Below, one piece after another: positions 11,621-22,493 of a DNA stretch of 64,000 bases. Position numbers and translations under genes: made by a program. The notes below the pieces were generated by a model that searched no databases, had not been told where the DNA came from, and worked only from the letters and a program-made list of their open reading frames with translations. Numbering within the stretch: the stretch's first letter is position 1; each line of letters opens with the position of its first letter. The DNA is from Tethya wilhelma (Eukaryota > Porifera > Demospongiae > Tethyida > Tethyidae): assembly GCA_964030475.1 (NCBI GenBank), contig CAXIPT010000006.1:2680234-2744233 (forward strand), given 5' to 3'.

Positions 11621-12400
11621 ATGTGTGTGAAGAGGTATATATAAGGGAATGTCACTATACAGTGCAACTTGTGTTGGGTAGTAGTGTACCCAAGATACTT
11701 CAAGATCTTTAGTTCCATAAAATTAATTGACAATGTTTACATACACTGTTGTCCCTTGTACATATCTAAGCTGGGTTTCAAATAAAATGTAATTTAAATG
11801 TATATGGATCATTTGTGGAACTAATTAGCTTAAAGAAGTTTTTAATTGCATGCCATTTATATATATATCAATAAGTTGCATTAGTATACGTTAACTTGTT
11901 TGTACTTATATAACTCGCATATTAATGTAAGATGGTAATCCAATTTTAAGTCCTTTACAATAATCTTATATTATTAGCTGCATGCATGCATGCTTGTGTG
12001 CAAGGTGCCACCACTTGTGCATGTAAATCGATCATATGGAGCTTTTGATAACGACTTTATTCTCCCATGCATATAATATTGTGGTGAATAACCCTTGGCA
12101 TGCATGTGGTGTGTGGGTTATTCAATGATCTACTATAATATTATACTATAGTGTATCAGCACTGCAGTGGGATTACAGTTATCCTGGTGTAGTGTGCTCA
12201 TCTGAGTGTGTGTAACAAACGATATCATAATTAATTGTTTACCGTGCAATTAGTTGTCTAAGTTGGCTATAGGGAAAGTCAGATCAACTAAATTTGATTT
12301 GTATCACATGCGACTTCTAGCTACACTATTGTCACCTCCACCCATCCAGTACTAGCAGCAATTAGCCTAAAAACTTTGGTTGCTAGCAATGGCAAGCACA

Positions 12401-12406
12401 CACCCA

Positions 12407-12447
<41 letters not shown>
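12401..12447. repeat. CA microsatellite
   Basis: A (CA)n run, with a short CACACC variant at its start. Confidence 0.95.
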
Positions 12448-12454
<7 letters not shown>

Positions 12455-13067
12455 TAATAGTTACGTGATCCTTAAGTGGAGGACACTCAACGGGTCTAGT
12501 GCATGCGTATATTATACAGTAAGTTTTGCCACTGAACCCTCTAGCTATTCTAATGTCACCTGAATGCATGGGTGCATTCAGTAAACGGCAAATATATCCT
12601 ATAAAAACGTTGGTTGGTATGCAATGGCAAACAAAACGCAATGTCATACACCTCTTCAGTGCAAGTCTGAAAGAAAAATGTACGTATCTTTCTAACCGTA
12701 ATTATCAGTATCTGTACAGGATTAATTTATACTGCATGATCAGATCTTTTCATTGCATTCTCGGATCCTAGATATAATTCTACAATGACAACATGACACT
12801 ACATCTAAACGTGTGAAAAACGGAAATTAAAGAAGACTGCAAGTGGACCTGGCATCATGCAGTCAGTGTTCTATAGCTATAGCTATAGTGAACCCAGTCA
12901 ATACCATCTCCGGCTCCTCTCCATCATGCATGCACGTCCAAAGGAAAATGACCAACAAGTAGACCAGTGCATGTGCACGTGGACACTTGTTAGCACTGAT
13001 GGACCCATAAAAATGATAATTTATTATGGTATTATTATGTCTAATTTTTGTATGGTTTTAATTCCCA

Positions 13068-13140
13068 GGTAAAGGTCGCCCAAGGGGGCTGGCCTGTCTG
13101 TATGTTATTATTGTCACTTATTATGTTGGTGATCTTTACC
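13068..13140. repeat. Small palindromic element, copy 1
   Basis: The ends GGTAAAGGTCGCC and GGTGATCTTTACC are imperfect inverted repeats. A 53-bp relative with the same ends is at 25349-25401, just upstream of the C18orf32-like start codon. Confidence 0.55.
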
Positions 13141-13670
13141 ATTAACTTTAATTCAGCCATGAGACCTAGGTAGATTTTTGTTAAGTACACATTATAATAA
13201 TTTTATAACACTGTTAAAATTAATAGGATCATGAATGTCTACATATGCTGGCCACACTCTTTCATTTTCATTAGAAGTTCAATAATTTTACATAATTCAT
13301 AAGAATTAAACTGGAGATCTTGGCTGCATGCAAACTTCGAAGTTATATAGTGTCTAGATCTCGTACCATGAAAGTCATGCTCTTCATGTGGCGCCCTGCA
13401 TGCATGTAGTGTTATTTATTAAGGTAGCGATTGATTGAGTACATGTGGTTGTAAAATTATGCTGTATATTATTGAATTGGCACTGTATACAACAGTAAAA
13501 TTAATTAAACTTCAAAAACAATAAAGACTAGTAAGGAACAAAGATACAGAGTAATAATCCCAGAGCAGCTGATGCAGCAATTAGATATTAAACACCAATA
13601 TAAGGTAATAATGCAGTTCAGTAAGAGATCAAAATGACATTGTATAGCTACCTGTTTTAACAGTAAGCGT

Positions 13671-14765
13671 TTAAAACCATGACTTGAACCAACCCCACCA
13701 AGTCTGCAGCTCAGCCTCTCTTTTCTCTTCCTCCGACATTAGTGCCGCCTTCCTTTGTGCCTCCAGTCTAAGTCTCTCTTCCTCCAACCTCTTCTGCTCC
13801 ATTGTACGAAGCTCCTCACATACTTGTGTGGCAGTTGGTCTCTTGTGATAGTCGTACTGTAGCATACGATCAAAGAGCTCCCGTTCATCAGTTGGACACT
13901 TGCGTGCATTCAGAATCTCTGTTGCCACTTTTTTTGTTTGAATACTAGTATTTTCTTTCATGTGACGACCAAGTAGTAATGGACCAAGCTGAGAATCATC
14001 GGAGTAAACTAGGGGCATCAAGTCTTTTGGAAGCTCGCAAATCACAAAGAACATGAGCCCCATTGAAAATATGTCACTGCTCTCGGTGTAGTGTTCGTTC
14101 CACACTTCAGGGGCCATGAACGGCATAGTGCCCTTTATTGTCTCCATGTATTTCTGCTCAGAGATGCTATCTCCAGAAGTAATCTCATACAGGGCCTTTG
14201 CAATCCCAACATCAGCCACTTTGAGGTTGCCCTTCCTATCAATGAGGATGTTGTCAGGCTTCAGGTCTCTGTGGACCACTCCTCTACTATGAATGTACTC
14301 CAGTGCTTCAGCCAGTTGTAAGTACCATTGGATACGAGTCTGTTTAGAGAGTGGCTTGCTTCCTTGAACTGACACCAGCTGTGCGTGAAGGCTTTGGGGA
14401 CAGTATTCCATAACGATTGCAAATCCAAACGATGTTCTTAGTATTTTCTCTTTGAACTCGAATTCAAAATGGTCTCGAATGGCTACTATGTTCTTGTGCC
14501 TCAAATCAAGTAACAAATTTGCTTCCTTCTTTGCGGCCATACTAGCTGCTGGCTTTTGACGTAAAAGGAGTTCCTTCATAGACTTCTCATCTTTCACTAT
14601 CTTGATAGCCACCGTCTCATTCTGGTGACAGTCATGTGCTTTCAGTACAACACCAAAGGCCCCTTGCCCTAGCAACTCACTGTATTGATATTGGCCATTA
14701 TTAGTGGCATAATTACTGGCATAGTTGAGGTACTTCTGCTTGTGTTCTGCACTGTTGACGGCCAT
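13671..14765 (-). CDS. PDIK1L/STK35-like protein kinase, 364 aa
   Basis: One uninterrupted exon encodes a full protein kinase domain (about residues 28-320). Visible motifs are the glycine loop GQGAFG (33-38), catalytic Lys55 in AIK, likely alpha-C Glu81, HRDLKPDN (165-172) and MAPEVW (217-222). The magnesium-binding DFG is DVG (185-187); Asp is kept, so activity is plausible. The APEVWxxHYTxxxDIFxxG block resembles human PDIK1L/STK35, nuclear and actin-linked Ser/Thr kinases; subfamily placement is tentative. After the kinase fold comes a charged coiled-coil-like helix (322-352) ending in an aromatic tail, TWWGWFKSWF, that could bind membrane or a partner. The lack of introns suggests either an old retrocopy or a naturally intronless family. 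The start was chosen as the first ATG before the domain; CACGTG boxes lie just upstream. Confidence 0.85.
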   Translation of the reverse strand: MAVNSAEHKQKYLNYASNYATNNGQYQYSELLGQGAFGVVLKAHDCHQNETVAIKIVKDEKSMKELLLRQKPAASMAAKKEANLLLDLRHKNIVAIRDHFEFEFKEKILRTSFGFAIVMEYCPQSLHAQLVSVQGSKPLSKQTRIQWYLQLAEALEYIHSRGVVHRDLKPDNILIDRKGNLKVADVGIAKALYEITSGDSISEQKYMETIKGTMPFMAPEVWNEHYTESSDIFSMGLMFFVICELPKDLMPLVYSDDSQLGPLLLGRHMKENTSIQTKKVATEILNARKCPTDERELFDRMLQYDYHKRPTATQVCEELRTMEQKRLEEERLRLEAQRKAALMSEEEKREAELQTWWGWFKSWF

Positions 14766-15342
14766 GACTCATGTTGTCTCTGTGTTAGCTCCACCCCGAA
14801 CGTGCCGCATTGACTGGATCACGTGACTTCGTGCACGTGTACGTGTACGTACATATATACGTACCTTGACGTACGCATATACGTAGCTGACATAGCTAGC
14901 TAGCTAGCTGCTGCTGCGCGCCGCGCCGAGCAATACCTTGACGTCAGGTCTGTTACAAGACATCACAGTGAGTCACGGTGCTATATGGTCAGAAGTTGAA
15001 CAGGTGTTTGTTCCATATTTGCAGGCTATATTTGCATTGCACATAATACTGACTCCTCAAGCTAATAAAGAGAATCACATAATTGTTGTAGCTTTGATAG
15101 CTGACGTGTTTCTGCGCATGCTCAGTAGAAACTTTGTAAGATGTGTTCATCAGTACCGGATGGTGCCTAACCTAAGACTAATATTGAAACTGGACTTGCA
15201 CTAATCAACCAAAAATAGTAAGAAGAAACTTTAGTTTTTCATAGTAAGCTTTAATCCAATACACCACCAGAAATTACAGAATAGCTAAGCAGCATGCCAC
15301 TAAACCAGAAGCTCAGTCTGCAGTATATGTTTGTGTGTGTAT

Positions 15343-15410
<68 letters not shown>

Positions 15411-15449
15411 NNNNNNNNNNNNNNNNNNNNNNNNNNNNNNNNNNNNNNN
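15411..15449. other. Assembly gap (39 N)
   Basis: An N run flanked by a GA repeat on the left and a CA repeat on the right. Confidence 0.99.
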
Positions 15450-15454
15450 ACACA

Positions 15455-15500
<46 letters not shown>

Positions 15501-16021
15501 AAATGACTACCATAACCCTTGCTGCACATGCGCACCAAGGGTTAAAAACTGTGCCATCTTTTCTATGCAGCTTCTTTTATACATTAGCAACGGTTTCGTT
15601 GATTGGTAAAAATTCGCATGTAAAATTGACTAAAGCATAACACAGTTGGCTGAGCATGGCATGAAAAAAAAAAAGTATGCAAATAACTCTCCATGCAATA
15701 CAGGAGAATATTGCCCAGCTACTGATCAGATTGCCTATAGAACACTAGTCATATAATAAAGGTATACACTTAGATCGTGTGTCTGCGACAGAAATTGGTG
15801 CATGGATTGAGAGAGTGGCAGATGTGGTCGAGAGTTAGTCATTCCTTCCCGTGAGTGAAAGGTCAATGGGGAGAGCCTGGGAACGAAGCTATAGGTATTT
15901 GTAACCAAGCAATTGCAATTTGCCACTTATTTAATATTCGAAACTATCTCATATTGGGGGTATTTTTATTACATCATATTGCCATTTTTTAGCAATTAAA
16001 TACTGATTCCGTATGGGCATC

Positions 16022-16230
16022 TTATATATATATAGCAGGAAATATTGATGGGAATTTTAATTTGACAGTTTGACAGTCAAAGTCCAAATAGTCATAATTA
16101 TTTAAATCTGCCAATATTTTGGTTGCCGTATATGCATGTACTATGCACACATGCAAATCATCAAATTTAAATTCGTAAATATTTCTATTTTACATTCTGT
16201 GGGGCAAACCATCAATATCTAGCTCTACAG
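16022..16230. mobile_element. MITE family 4, copy B
   Basis: A diverged copy, in the opposite orientation, of the element at 18218-18427. Shared blocks include CAGTCAAAGTCCAAAT, CAATATTTTGGTTGC and AAATTTAAATTC. The ends resemble TATATAGCNGGAAATATTGA. Confidence 0.6.
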
Positions 16231-16320
16231 TAGGACAATTACCGTATGTATGCTATTCGGCTCCAACCAGCCTGGCCATGCAAGAGTGCATTCAGCACTG
16301 ACTTTGTAACTCTGACTTAC

Positions 16321-18131
16321 CTGTGTAGACTTTGGTCATTACATAGTCATTGATGAATTCCACATTATTCACAATGGCCCAGACCCAACTGAAGTGTGTC
16401 AAGAGGAAGTGTACTGTTTCAGGACTTGGCTTGAAAAGATTGCTAAACCACGTACCCCAGTAAGCTGTATATAGGAATACAACATGCACAGAGTTCTTTT
16501 ATACAACTTTATACCGTAATTCGGGAAATTTTCGCAGTTAACTGAATATTTTCGTTGTCTGTGGCGACTACCAAAATTTTTGCACACGAAAATTTAACGA
16601 CCCGTTACAGATACATTGTGACAACGGCGAAACTACGAAAATTTTATTTTAACGCGAATTTTTTTAACACGAAAATTTCCCGAATTATACGGTATAGTAT
16701 ACTATAGTAGTAATAGTTCAGTTCACAAAAATAAGCAGTGACAATAAAGGAATTAATGGGCATGCAGTAATACTTTAACATAACAAGATAAGAAACAAGT
16801 ATAATTATATATATTAAAATTATAAATTCATAAGCGTGTAGGTATATACAGCATCCTTATCATGATAGTGTCCTAAATGTTCAAAGAATGATCATTACAT
16901 GCATATATATAGGTCATAATATTATAATTATATTAGTGGGCTCACTGAATTCACTAATCAGTTAGCTAAGCAGTGGAGCAAAGTATAGAAGGCCATTATA
17001 AATGCCACATGGATAGACACTGACCTTTGAACTCTGCCATACAAGTTACATTGAAGTATATATATACATGAATGAATTTATACTGCTAAGTTTCAAAGCT
17101 TTCTAGTTTTTGTTACGATGAAAACAAGTATCAAAGAACGTAGTATCCATGAAATGAATGAACTTTGTGCAGTCAAAGTCATTCTGGTTCTCTGGAAATC
17201 TTTTCAAGTATATGATGAAGTGTCTACGTATGGCTAGAGAGCCAGTAGTCCTTATACTTACACACTTTCGATTGATTTTGTATTGCCAGATTATAGTTAC
17301 TGTATCCAGATTTACCGGCACTCTATAGCACGCAGTACAGGACTAGAGTGCTGGCTCCATTGACTACTATAATAATATATCTATAGCTCAGTATACGGAC
17401 CTGGCTCTCTAAACACTGCTTCTCAAATAAATCAGTTAAGGCCCGTTCACAATATTTCCTGTTGTGTGCACGTAAAGATATTTGTGTGCCGTTACGCAGG
17501 AACGTAATGTATCATATGTACATTTGCATGGACATACAATTCTTCTAAATCTGCATCAATACATGCATTGTGCTGCATTGCCTTGCCAATGTGAAGTCCT
17601 CTTATGCGACACAGCATCGGATATTGTGAATCCACCTTAAGGAGTACATAAATATGTTAGCAGAACATAAATGGCACTATTGTGGCTTCCAGCTAGTGCT
17701 CCCTATGAGTGCTGAAGCAAGTTCTGCCTTGCATGCAATTGGTAACATGCTAAAGAGAGCCTTTGAAGACTTAACTCTTTTCTGCTAGATTTTTTATGAT
17801 TATATATAAACATTCTTGTATTGATTCTATGGGACAATTGGCTCATTCCTACTACCACACGTATGATAGAGTGAATTTCAGAACATGTCTCCAGCATAAT
17901 TATAATAATAACATTATCATTGTATGTCTGAATTCCATCTTCCTTTGCTAGTAATACATCTATGTCCTGTTTTACAACTCACATACAATGAATAGCTACA
18001 GCACTTACGTGTCTGACAGTTCTTTCCATAGTATCCAGTGCGGTAACAATCACATTGGTAGTCCTTTCCACCAGAGACTGTCATGCAAACTCCATTATTT
18101 TGGCAGGGGAACTTACAACAGGGATTGGCCT
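16321..18131 (-). CDS. Cyclooxygenase-like fragment: EGF and membrane-binding exons
   Basis: Two minus-strand exons. The first (18009-18131) encodes an EGF domain with NPCC, PCQNNGVC, YQCDC and RTGYYGKNC, in the order seen in prostaglandin G/H synthase (PTGS/COX). The second (16321-16464) encodes PSPETVHFLLTHFSWVWAIVNN, matching the COX membrane-binding helices. Joining them in phase 1 creates the Pro that follows NC.T in vertebrate COX, at the same boundary and phase as the vertebrate exons. Acceptors (TTCATATAG, TATACAG) and donors (GTAAGTG, GTAAGTC) are intact. COX converts arachidonate to prostaglandin H2 at the ER membrane. Neither the signal-peptide exon nor any haem-peroxidase exon was found; a kinase gene on the same strand lies 1.5 kb downstream. 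The 1.54-kb intron carries MITE 16513-16693. The gene is a truncated remnant, has a very large intron, or was separated by misassembly. Confidence 0.78.
16513..16693. mobile_element. MITE family 5 (181 bp), in the COX intron
   Basis: Termini ACCGTAATTCGGGAAATTTT and its near complement ending TTCCCGAATTATACGGT. The interior is non-coding. The ACCGTA termini resemble those of the element at 19533-19744. Confidence 0.85.
17040..17230. repeat. Dispersed repeat, copy 1
   Basis: Its reverse complement matches 20556-20745 (shared AAACTAGAAAGCTTTGAAAC and CCAGAGAACCAGAATG). No coding content is recognised; the pair suggests a mobile fragment. Confidence 0.6.
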
Positions 18132-18217
18132 CTATATGAAGAATTTATAACATACTATTTAAATGTTGGTGGATTTCTTGTACACCAATATACATATACC
18201 ACCATAATTAATTACCA

Positions 18218-18427
18218 TATATAGCCGGAAATATTGACAGTCAAAAAATTTTGACGATTTGCTCCGCAGAACAAAATATTGATGAATTTAAATTTGACAA
18301 TTTGCACGTGCATGCATTCGTATACAGCAACCAAAATATTTGTGGACTTAAATTTGACGATTTGGACTTTGACCATCAAACCGTTAAATTAAAAATTAAT
18401 CCCATGTCAATATTTCTGGCTATATTA
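18218..18427. mobile_element. MITE family 4, copy A (about 210 bp)
   Basis: Terminal inverted repeats TATATAGCCGGAAATATTGACA and complement. The interior has weaker internal palindromy around ATTTAAATTTGAC. It lies just upstream of the COX-like EGF exon. Confidence 0.75.
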
Positions 18428-18599
18428 TATTATACAGTATTGATGACTATGGATCAATATAGTATCATTATTAATTTAACTTAATTCCAGTGCATATACA
18501 TAGCTTACATAATTTTATAGAGTATACACAAACATCAAATTTTAGTTTTTATAAATGACTTTGAACTTTAGCAATTCCTACTACAACCATATAGTATGG

Positions 18600-18960
18600 C
18601 CTGATTCCTCATAATCATGGAACCTACATACACCCCTTATGTCGCACACTGTCATAATGTACTCGACCATGAATATGATGACCTCTAGCTGCTACTATAG
18701 ACATGCATGCTAGGTTCCTCATGTGGAACCTACACACCTGTCACTGCATGAATACATGCAACCATAGATTATATATGAGCATGCAACCACAAATTCAGAC
18801 ATCCTTTTATAATATTGACCTTAAAGTTATTAATTGGCCCAGGGGGTCTCCCCTATAGTATATGCATTAGTTAATACATGGAACATTCATTGCCTCATAC
18901 TACGTATACATGACCTTCTCAGTCTTTCCTTCGCCCAATATAATTTCCATTTAGACTTAT
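18600..18960 (-). repeat. Decayed copy of the 61-361 repeat
   Basis: The minus strand aligns by eye with 61-361 but has stop codons and indels. A further partial echo of the terminal block (GGAACCTACATACACC) starts it. Confidence 0.5.
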
Positions 18961-19532
18961 CATACATACGGTATGTATAAAATTATATAGGAATGGGCTG
19001 ACTGTCCCAAGTCTTTTAACTAAATAAAAGGCACCAACTCGGCGAGTTTTAGGTTTTCTCTGTTTTCAGTTCAAGCAGACCTTATCTTCCAGTGATCTAC
19101 CAGATGCATTTAGAGGGAGATCCCCGCACCAGCAACATATTGTTCTATACTGGTCCAGGGAGAGGCACAGGTACGCAGTATCTGTGAATCTTTCCCCCAA
19201 AGTTTTTATTTTTATTGGGGTAAGCTGGAGCTAGCCCACACTAGTGTAGTCAACGGCAAATTTTTCTATATATAATATATTATATAGTCTGGCATATGTC
19301 CCCTGTTTAAATGTACTAGGTTATGTTTATGATGATCATTGCCTGTGTACCTTACAGCGCATGCGTACGTAGGTCCACGTGCTCATCATGATTTTCCACT
19401 TCAGAGATCGAGATCAGAGACACTAGCCTCGTCCCAAGGCCAGTGATTGACTGAGAAAGCTGCTCAGTGCTCCACTGACAACGGACATTAACTAGTTGTG
19501 TTATTGCTAAATATCATGCCATTTCCTTGAGC

Positions 19533-19744
19533 ACCGTATAGCGGGAAAAGTTTTGCGGTGTCTAACTTTTGCAGATGTGTCTCGTCAAAGATTTAAACGT
19601 TTTAACTTTCTCAGATGAGCTGTACAATGCCCAACATAATTATGCACATTATGGAGAATTTCACGGATAAAAACTTTCGCAGATGGATCGTGATCTGCAA
19701 AAAAAGCGTAAGTTAAACCCCGCAAAACTTTTCCGCTATACGGT
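19533..19744. mobile_element. MITE family 6 (212 bp)
   Basis: Near-perfect terminal inverted repeats ACCGTATAGCGGGAAAAGTT and complement, with subterminal TTTTGCGG/CCGCAAAA and internal CTTTCGCAGATG motifs. No coding capacity. Confidence 0.88.
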
Positions 19745-20277
19745 ATAATTATGAGTCCAAAAATGTACACTACTTCAACAGGTGAGTTTGTCATAATTTA
19801 TTCCGTAAAATTTTAGTACTAACTATTGTTTTCAAACATGTAGGCTCTAATCAACTGTAGGAGTCTTTGGAGTATCTATTATGTTGCCTTCTATCCAAAT
19901 GTTTTGCTTCTGCTCAACAGGACAGTCTAAAACAGCCGTGCTGTTCAGATATTTTGTTTCATTTGTACCAAATGGTTCTTTTATCATTGTATATCATAAT
20001 AGATTGCAATATAAAATGACTTTCAATACTCACATATGCTCTATATCTACCCATTTTATGCCTAAACTTTCATGCAGCCATAATGTATTTGCGTTCTTTG
20101 CTCTTTTTGTGTAGGCTGTACTAGCCACCAGCTAGCTGCATATTCCAGTTGACCACCCACTACACACTTTATCTGATCATAGATAATAGAGACTATTATC
20201 TATGGTCTGATGAACGAAGTACAGGACTATACTGCTCATGTGAGAAGTCAACAATCCCCAGTTACGTATAGTCTAAA

Positions 20278-20350
20278 TCTATGAGTACAGTATCATACGT
20301 ACGGTAGTACGTATAGTAGGAATGGGCCGAATGTCCCATAGACACAATAC
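20278..20350. repeat. Dispersed palindromic repeat
   Basis: Contains a near-palindromic core CGTACGGTAGTACGTA next to GGAATGGGCCGAATGTCCCA. It is the almost exact reverse complement of each of two tandem copies at 57243-57366; weaker relatives are near 17825, 18965 and 25415. Confidence 0.75.
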
Positions 20351-20555
20351 AAAATGTTTATGATCTTAAAAATCTAGCAAAACAAAATTAAGCCTTCAAA
20401 TTTGCTCAGAGGCTCTAACCGACAGATTACCAATCGCATGCAAGGCCTAAAACTCACAGAAACTTTCCTCAGCATTCGTAGAGAGAGCTAGTGGGAAGCC
20501 ACAACAATGCCATTTTTGTTCTTCTAACGTACGTACGTACTTTCTAACTGACTTA

Positions 20556-20745
20556 CTTGAAAAGCATTTCCAGAGAACCAGAATGTGTTGAGCCAACTTT
20601 GATAACACAAAGTAACTCCTTTTCATAGGTAGTACATTCCTTGATACTCGTTTTCATCACAAATAAGCCTAAACAAAAACTAGAAAGCTTTGAAACTGAG
20701 AGTATAAATTCATGTACTTCAATGTAGCCATTTGTAGGTAGGTTC
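20556..20745. repeat. Dispersed repeat, copy 2
   Basis: Inverted relative of 17040-17230, sharing AAACTAGAAAGCTTTGAAAC. Confidence 0.6.
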
Positions 20746-20905
20746 GAAGGTCATTATCCACGTGGCGCCATGGCATTATTAATATGCGCATGCGCATTAA
20801 CCTGCTCCAATGTAATGTAGTGCATGTAGCTGCTACTCAAGCTTTTTGTAGGGACTAACTAGTCTCTGATAGTCTCCACACTGTAGTGTTGAAAAAAGTG
20901 AATGA

Positions 20906-21224
20906 ACAAGTAGTAAAAATTTCAAAAAAATAAGTAGTGTAGGAATGGGCAGTGCGGTAAAAAGTATTGGAACAAGGAATGTCTCAATTTCGGCACATGA
21001 CTACTTCATTTTTATAACCAACTCTTGGCTGGCAGTAAGCTATGGTATACTATGTACATAATAATTTATTATCATTGCGTTTATGATACTGAGGATCCAT
21101 ATGAGGGATCAATTAGAAAAATGAAGTAGTCATGTGCCGAAATTGAGACTCGCCTTGTTCCAATACTTTTTACCGCACTGCCCATTCCTACACTACTTAT
21201 TTTTTTGAAATTTTTGCTACTTGT
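20906..21224. mobile_element. MITE family 1, copy 2 (319 bp)
   Basis: Same long terminal inverted repeats as 3501-3870, with a shorter, different interior. The left flank (20762-20905) is also shared with copy 1 in inverted orientation. Confidence 0.85.
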
Positions 21225-21711
21225 GAGATTTAGAGTACCTTGCCATGATAATTATAGTAGTTTCCTTTCTATGTCATAATTATTCATAGTAAAGTTTCCT
21301 ATTGTAACTATGATAACAACATACACACAACATGTACACACTGAATGATTGTGGTTGGGTGTACTATGACCTAATTATCTAGTAGGTAACTTGACTCACT
21401 ACCCCTCACCCCACAATCTACAACTTCGTCTACACATGATATTGTACTAGTTTTAGCAGCTAGTGGTTAGACAGTGTACATGGCCAATGTGCCTTTGAAG
21501 CGAGCACTAACTACAGTACAAGCATGACTATCAATCATAAACTGAGGCAAGCTCATCAATATAGTATTATTGGGGTGAGCCTGAGCCCCATAGGAACGTC
21601 GAAACATTGAGCAACCGTCACGCCGTTGACCAAACCGGAAATAGCTAAGCTACTCAAATTGAACGAACAACTGCAAAAAATTAAAATACCCAAGGTGCGC
21701 ATGCGCATATG

Positions 21712-21871
21712 CAGAGGAGGTACAACACGAGTGCGCCTTTGCTGAGCTGGCAAACAGGTACACGTGATTAACTTTCGTTTTGAAGTATTGCGGTCACATG
21801 ATTGGAATGCAATTATTATAATAACAGACTTGCCAGCTCAGCAAAGGCGCACTCGTGTCGTACCTCCTCTG
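21712..21871. mobile_element. hAT-like MITE, copy 2 (160 bp)
   Basis: Terminal inverted repeats CAGAGGAGGTACAACACGAG and complement. It is flanked on both sides by GCGCATATG, a 9-bp target-site duplication. The inner sequence differs from copy 1 although the arms are almost identical. Confidence 0.85.
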
Positions 21872-22493
21872 GCGCATATGCACCAAAACTTACGGTATTT
21901 CCATTTAGTACACGTAAAGGACAACGTGGGATCGAAATTTTGTGAAACAAATCTCGAGGCCAGCTAGCTAGCTGTAGCTGCTAGAGTCTGAGCTGTGCAC
22001 TAGGCTATAAAATGAGCTGTGAACGCACAAAAAAAACTACAGAGGGGGTTCTGCAAATCCGTTCCTGCTTTATAACGTGGGATCAGAATTTTGTGAAACT
22101 GAAGCAAAGAATTCTGGCAAAAAGAACACTGAAAGAGCCAGGGGCTGAGCTGTGAACTTTTGGTTATAAAATGAGCTGTGGACGCACAGAAAAACTCCAA
22201 AAAAAGCCCAAAAAATTAAATTAAATAGTAAATACACCCCTTCTATATACCCTAAATAATCTCCAGCTCTTGAATGAATTAGAGTATTCCCCTCTCAGGG
22301 GGGTGAATTCAGAGATTTGTGGGTGAGAACACTCTGGTTCTGAGCCCTTCATTATCCTCTGCATGTGGTTGAAGAATGCTCCACCATATATACCATTGTA
22401 CTGACAGTTATCAACAGGTGTACCAATGCTAAGTGCCTATTATTAATGATAACTTAAGTTAATCTCCTAAGTACTGTAATTATTATGATGTAG

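Larger units (their letters stand above)
10662..13670. other. 3-kb intergenic region with minisatellite
   Basis: No coding exon is supported. It holds the minisatellite at 11205-11620, a CA microsatellite at 12401-12447 and a small palindromic element at 13068-13140. The first part is the likely promoter of the WAP gene; the last part lies downstream of the kinase. Confidence 0.55.
14766..16320. other. Kinase promoter and spacer toward the COX exons
   Basis: 14776-14945 is the GC-richest stretch nearby, with repeated ACGTG motifs, a GCGCGCCGCGCC block and a TGACGTCA site (about 14939), and is probably the kinase promoter. A GA microsatellite (15343-15410), an N gap (15411-15449) and a CA run (15450-15496) follow. 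A dispersed repeat is at about 15843-15892. No cyclooxygenase catalytic exon could be found here. Confidence 0.55.
18132..22493. other. Repeat-rich spacer, no confirmed gene
   Basis: It contains MITE 18218-18427, a decayed repeat copy (18600-18960), MITE 19533-19744, a palindromic dispersed repeat (20278-20350), a repeat at 20556-20745, MITE 20906-21224, hAT-like MITE 21712-21871 and a ~140-bp imperfect duplication (22005-22200). One exon-like stretch on the + strand (about 19066-19170) has a good TTTTCAG acceptor and a GTACGC donor, but two frames are open and no family is recognised. A signal-peptide exon for the COX fragment was sought here on the minus strand and not found. Confidence 0.5.

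Noticed and set aside
14938..15204. 88-codon plus-strand ORF beside the kinase promoter
   Set aside because: No homology, no splice support and composition like the surrounding non-coding DNA.
13671..16320. COX catalytic exons hidden around or beyond the kinase gene
   Set aside because: Searched by eye on the minus strand for the peroxidase and cyclooxygenase motifs that follow the membrane-binding domain; none found.
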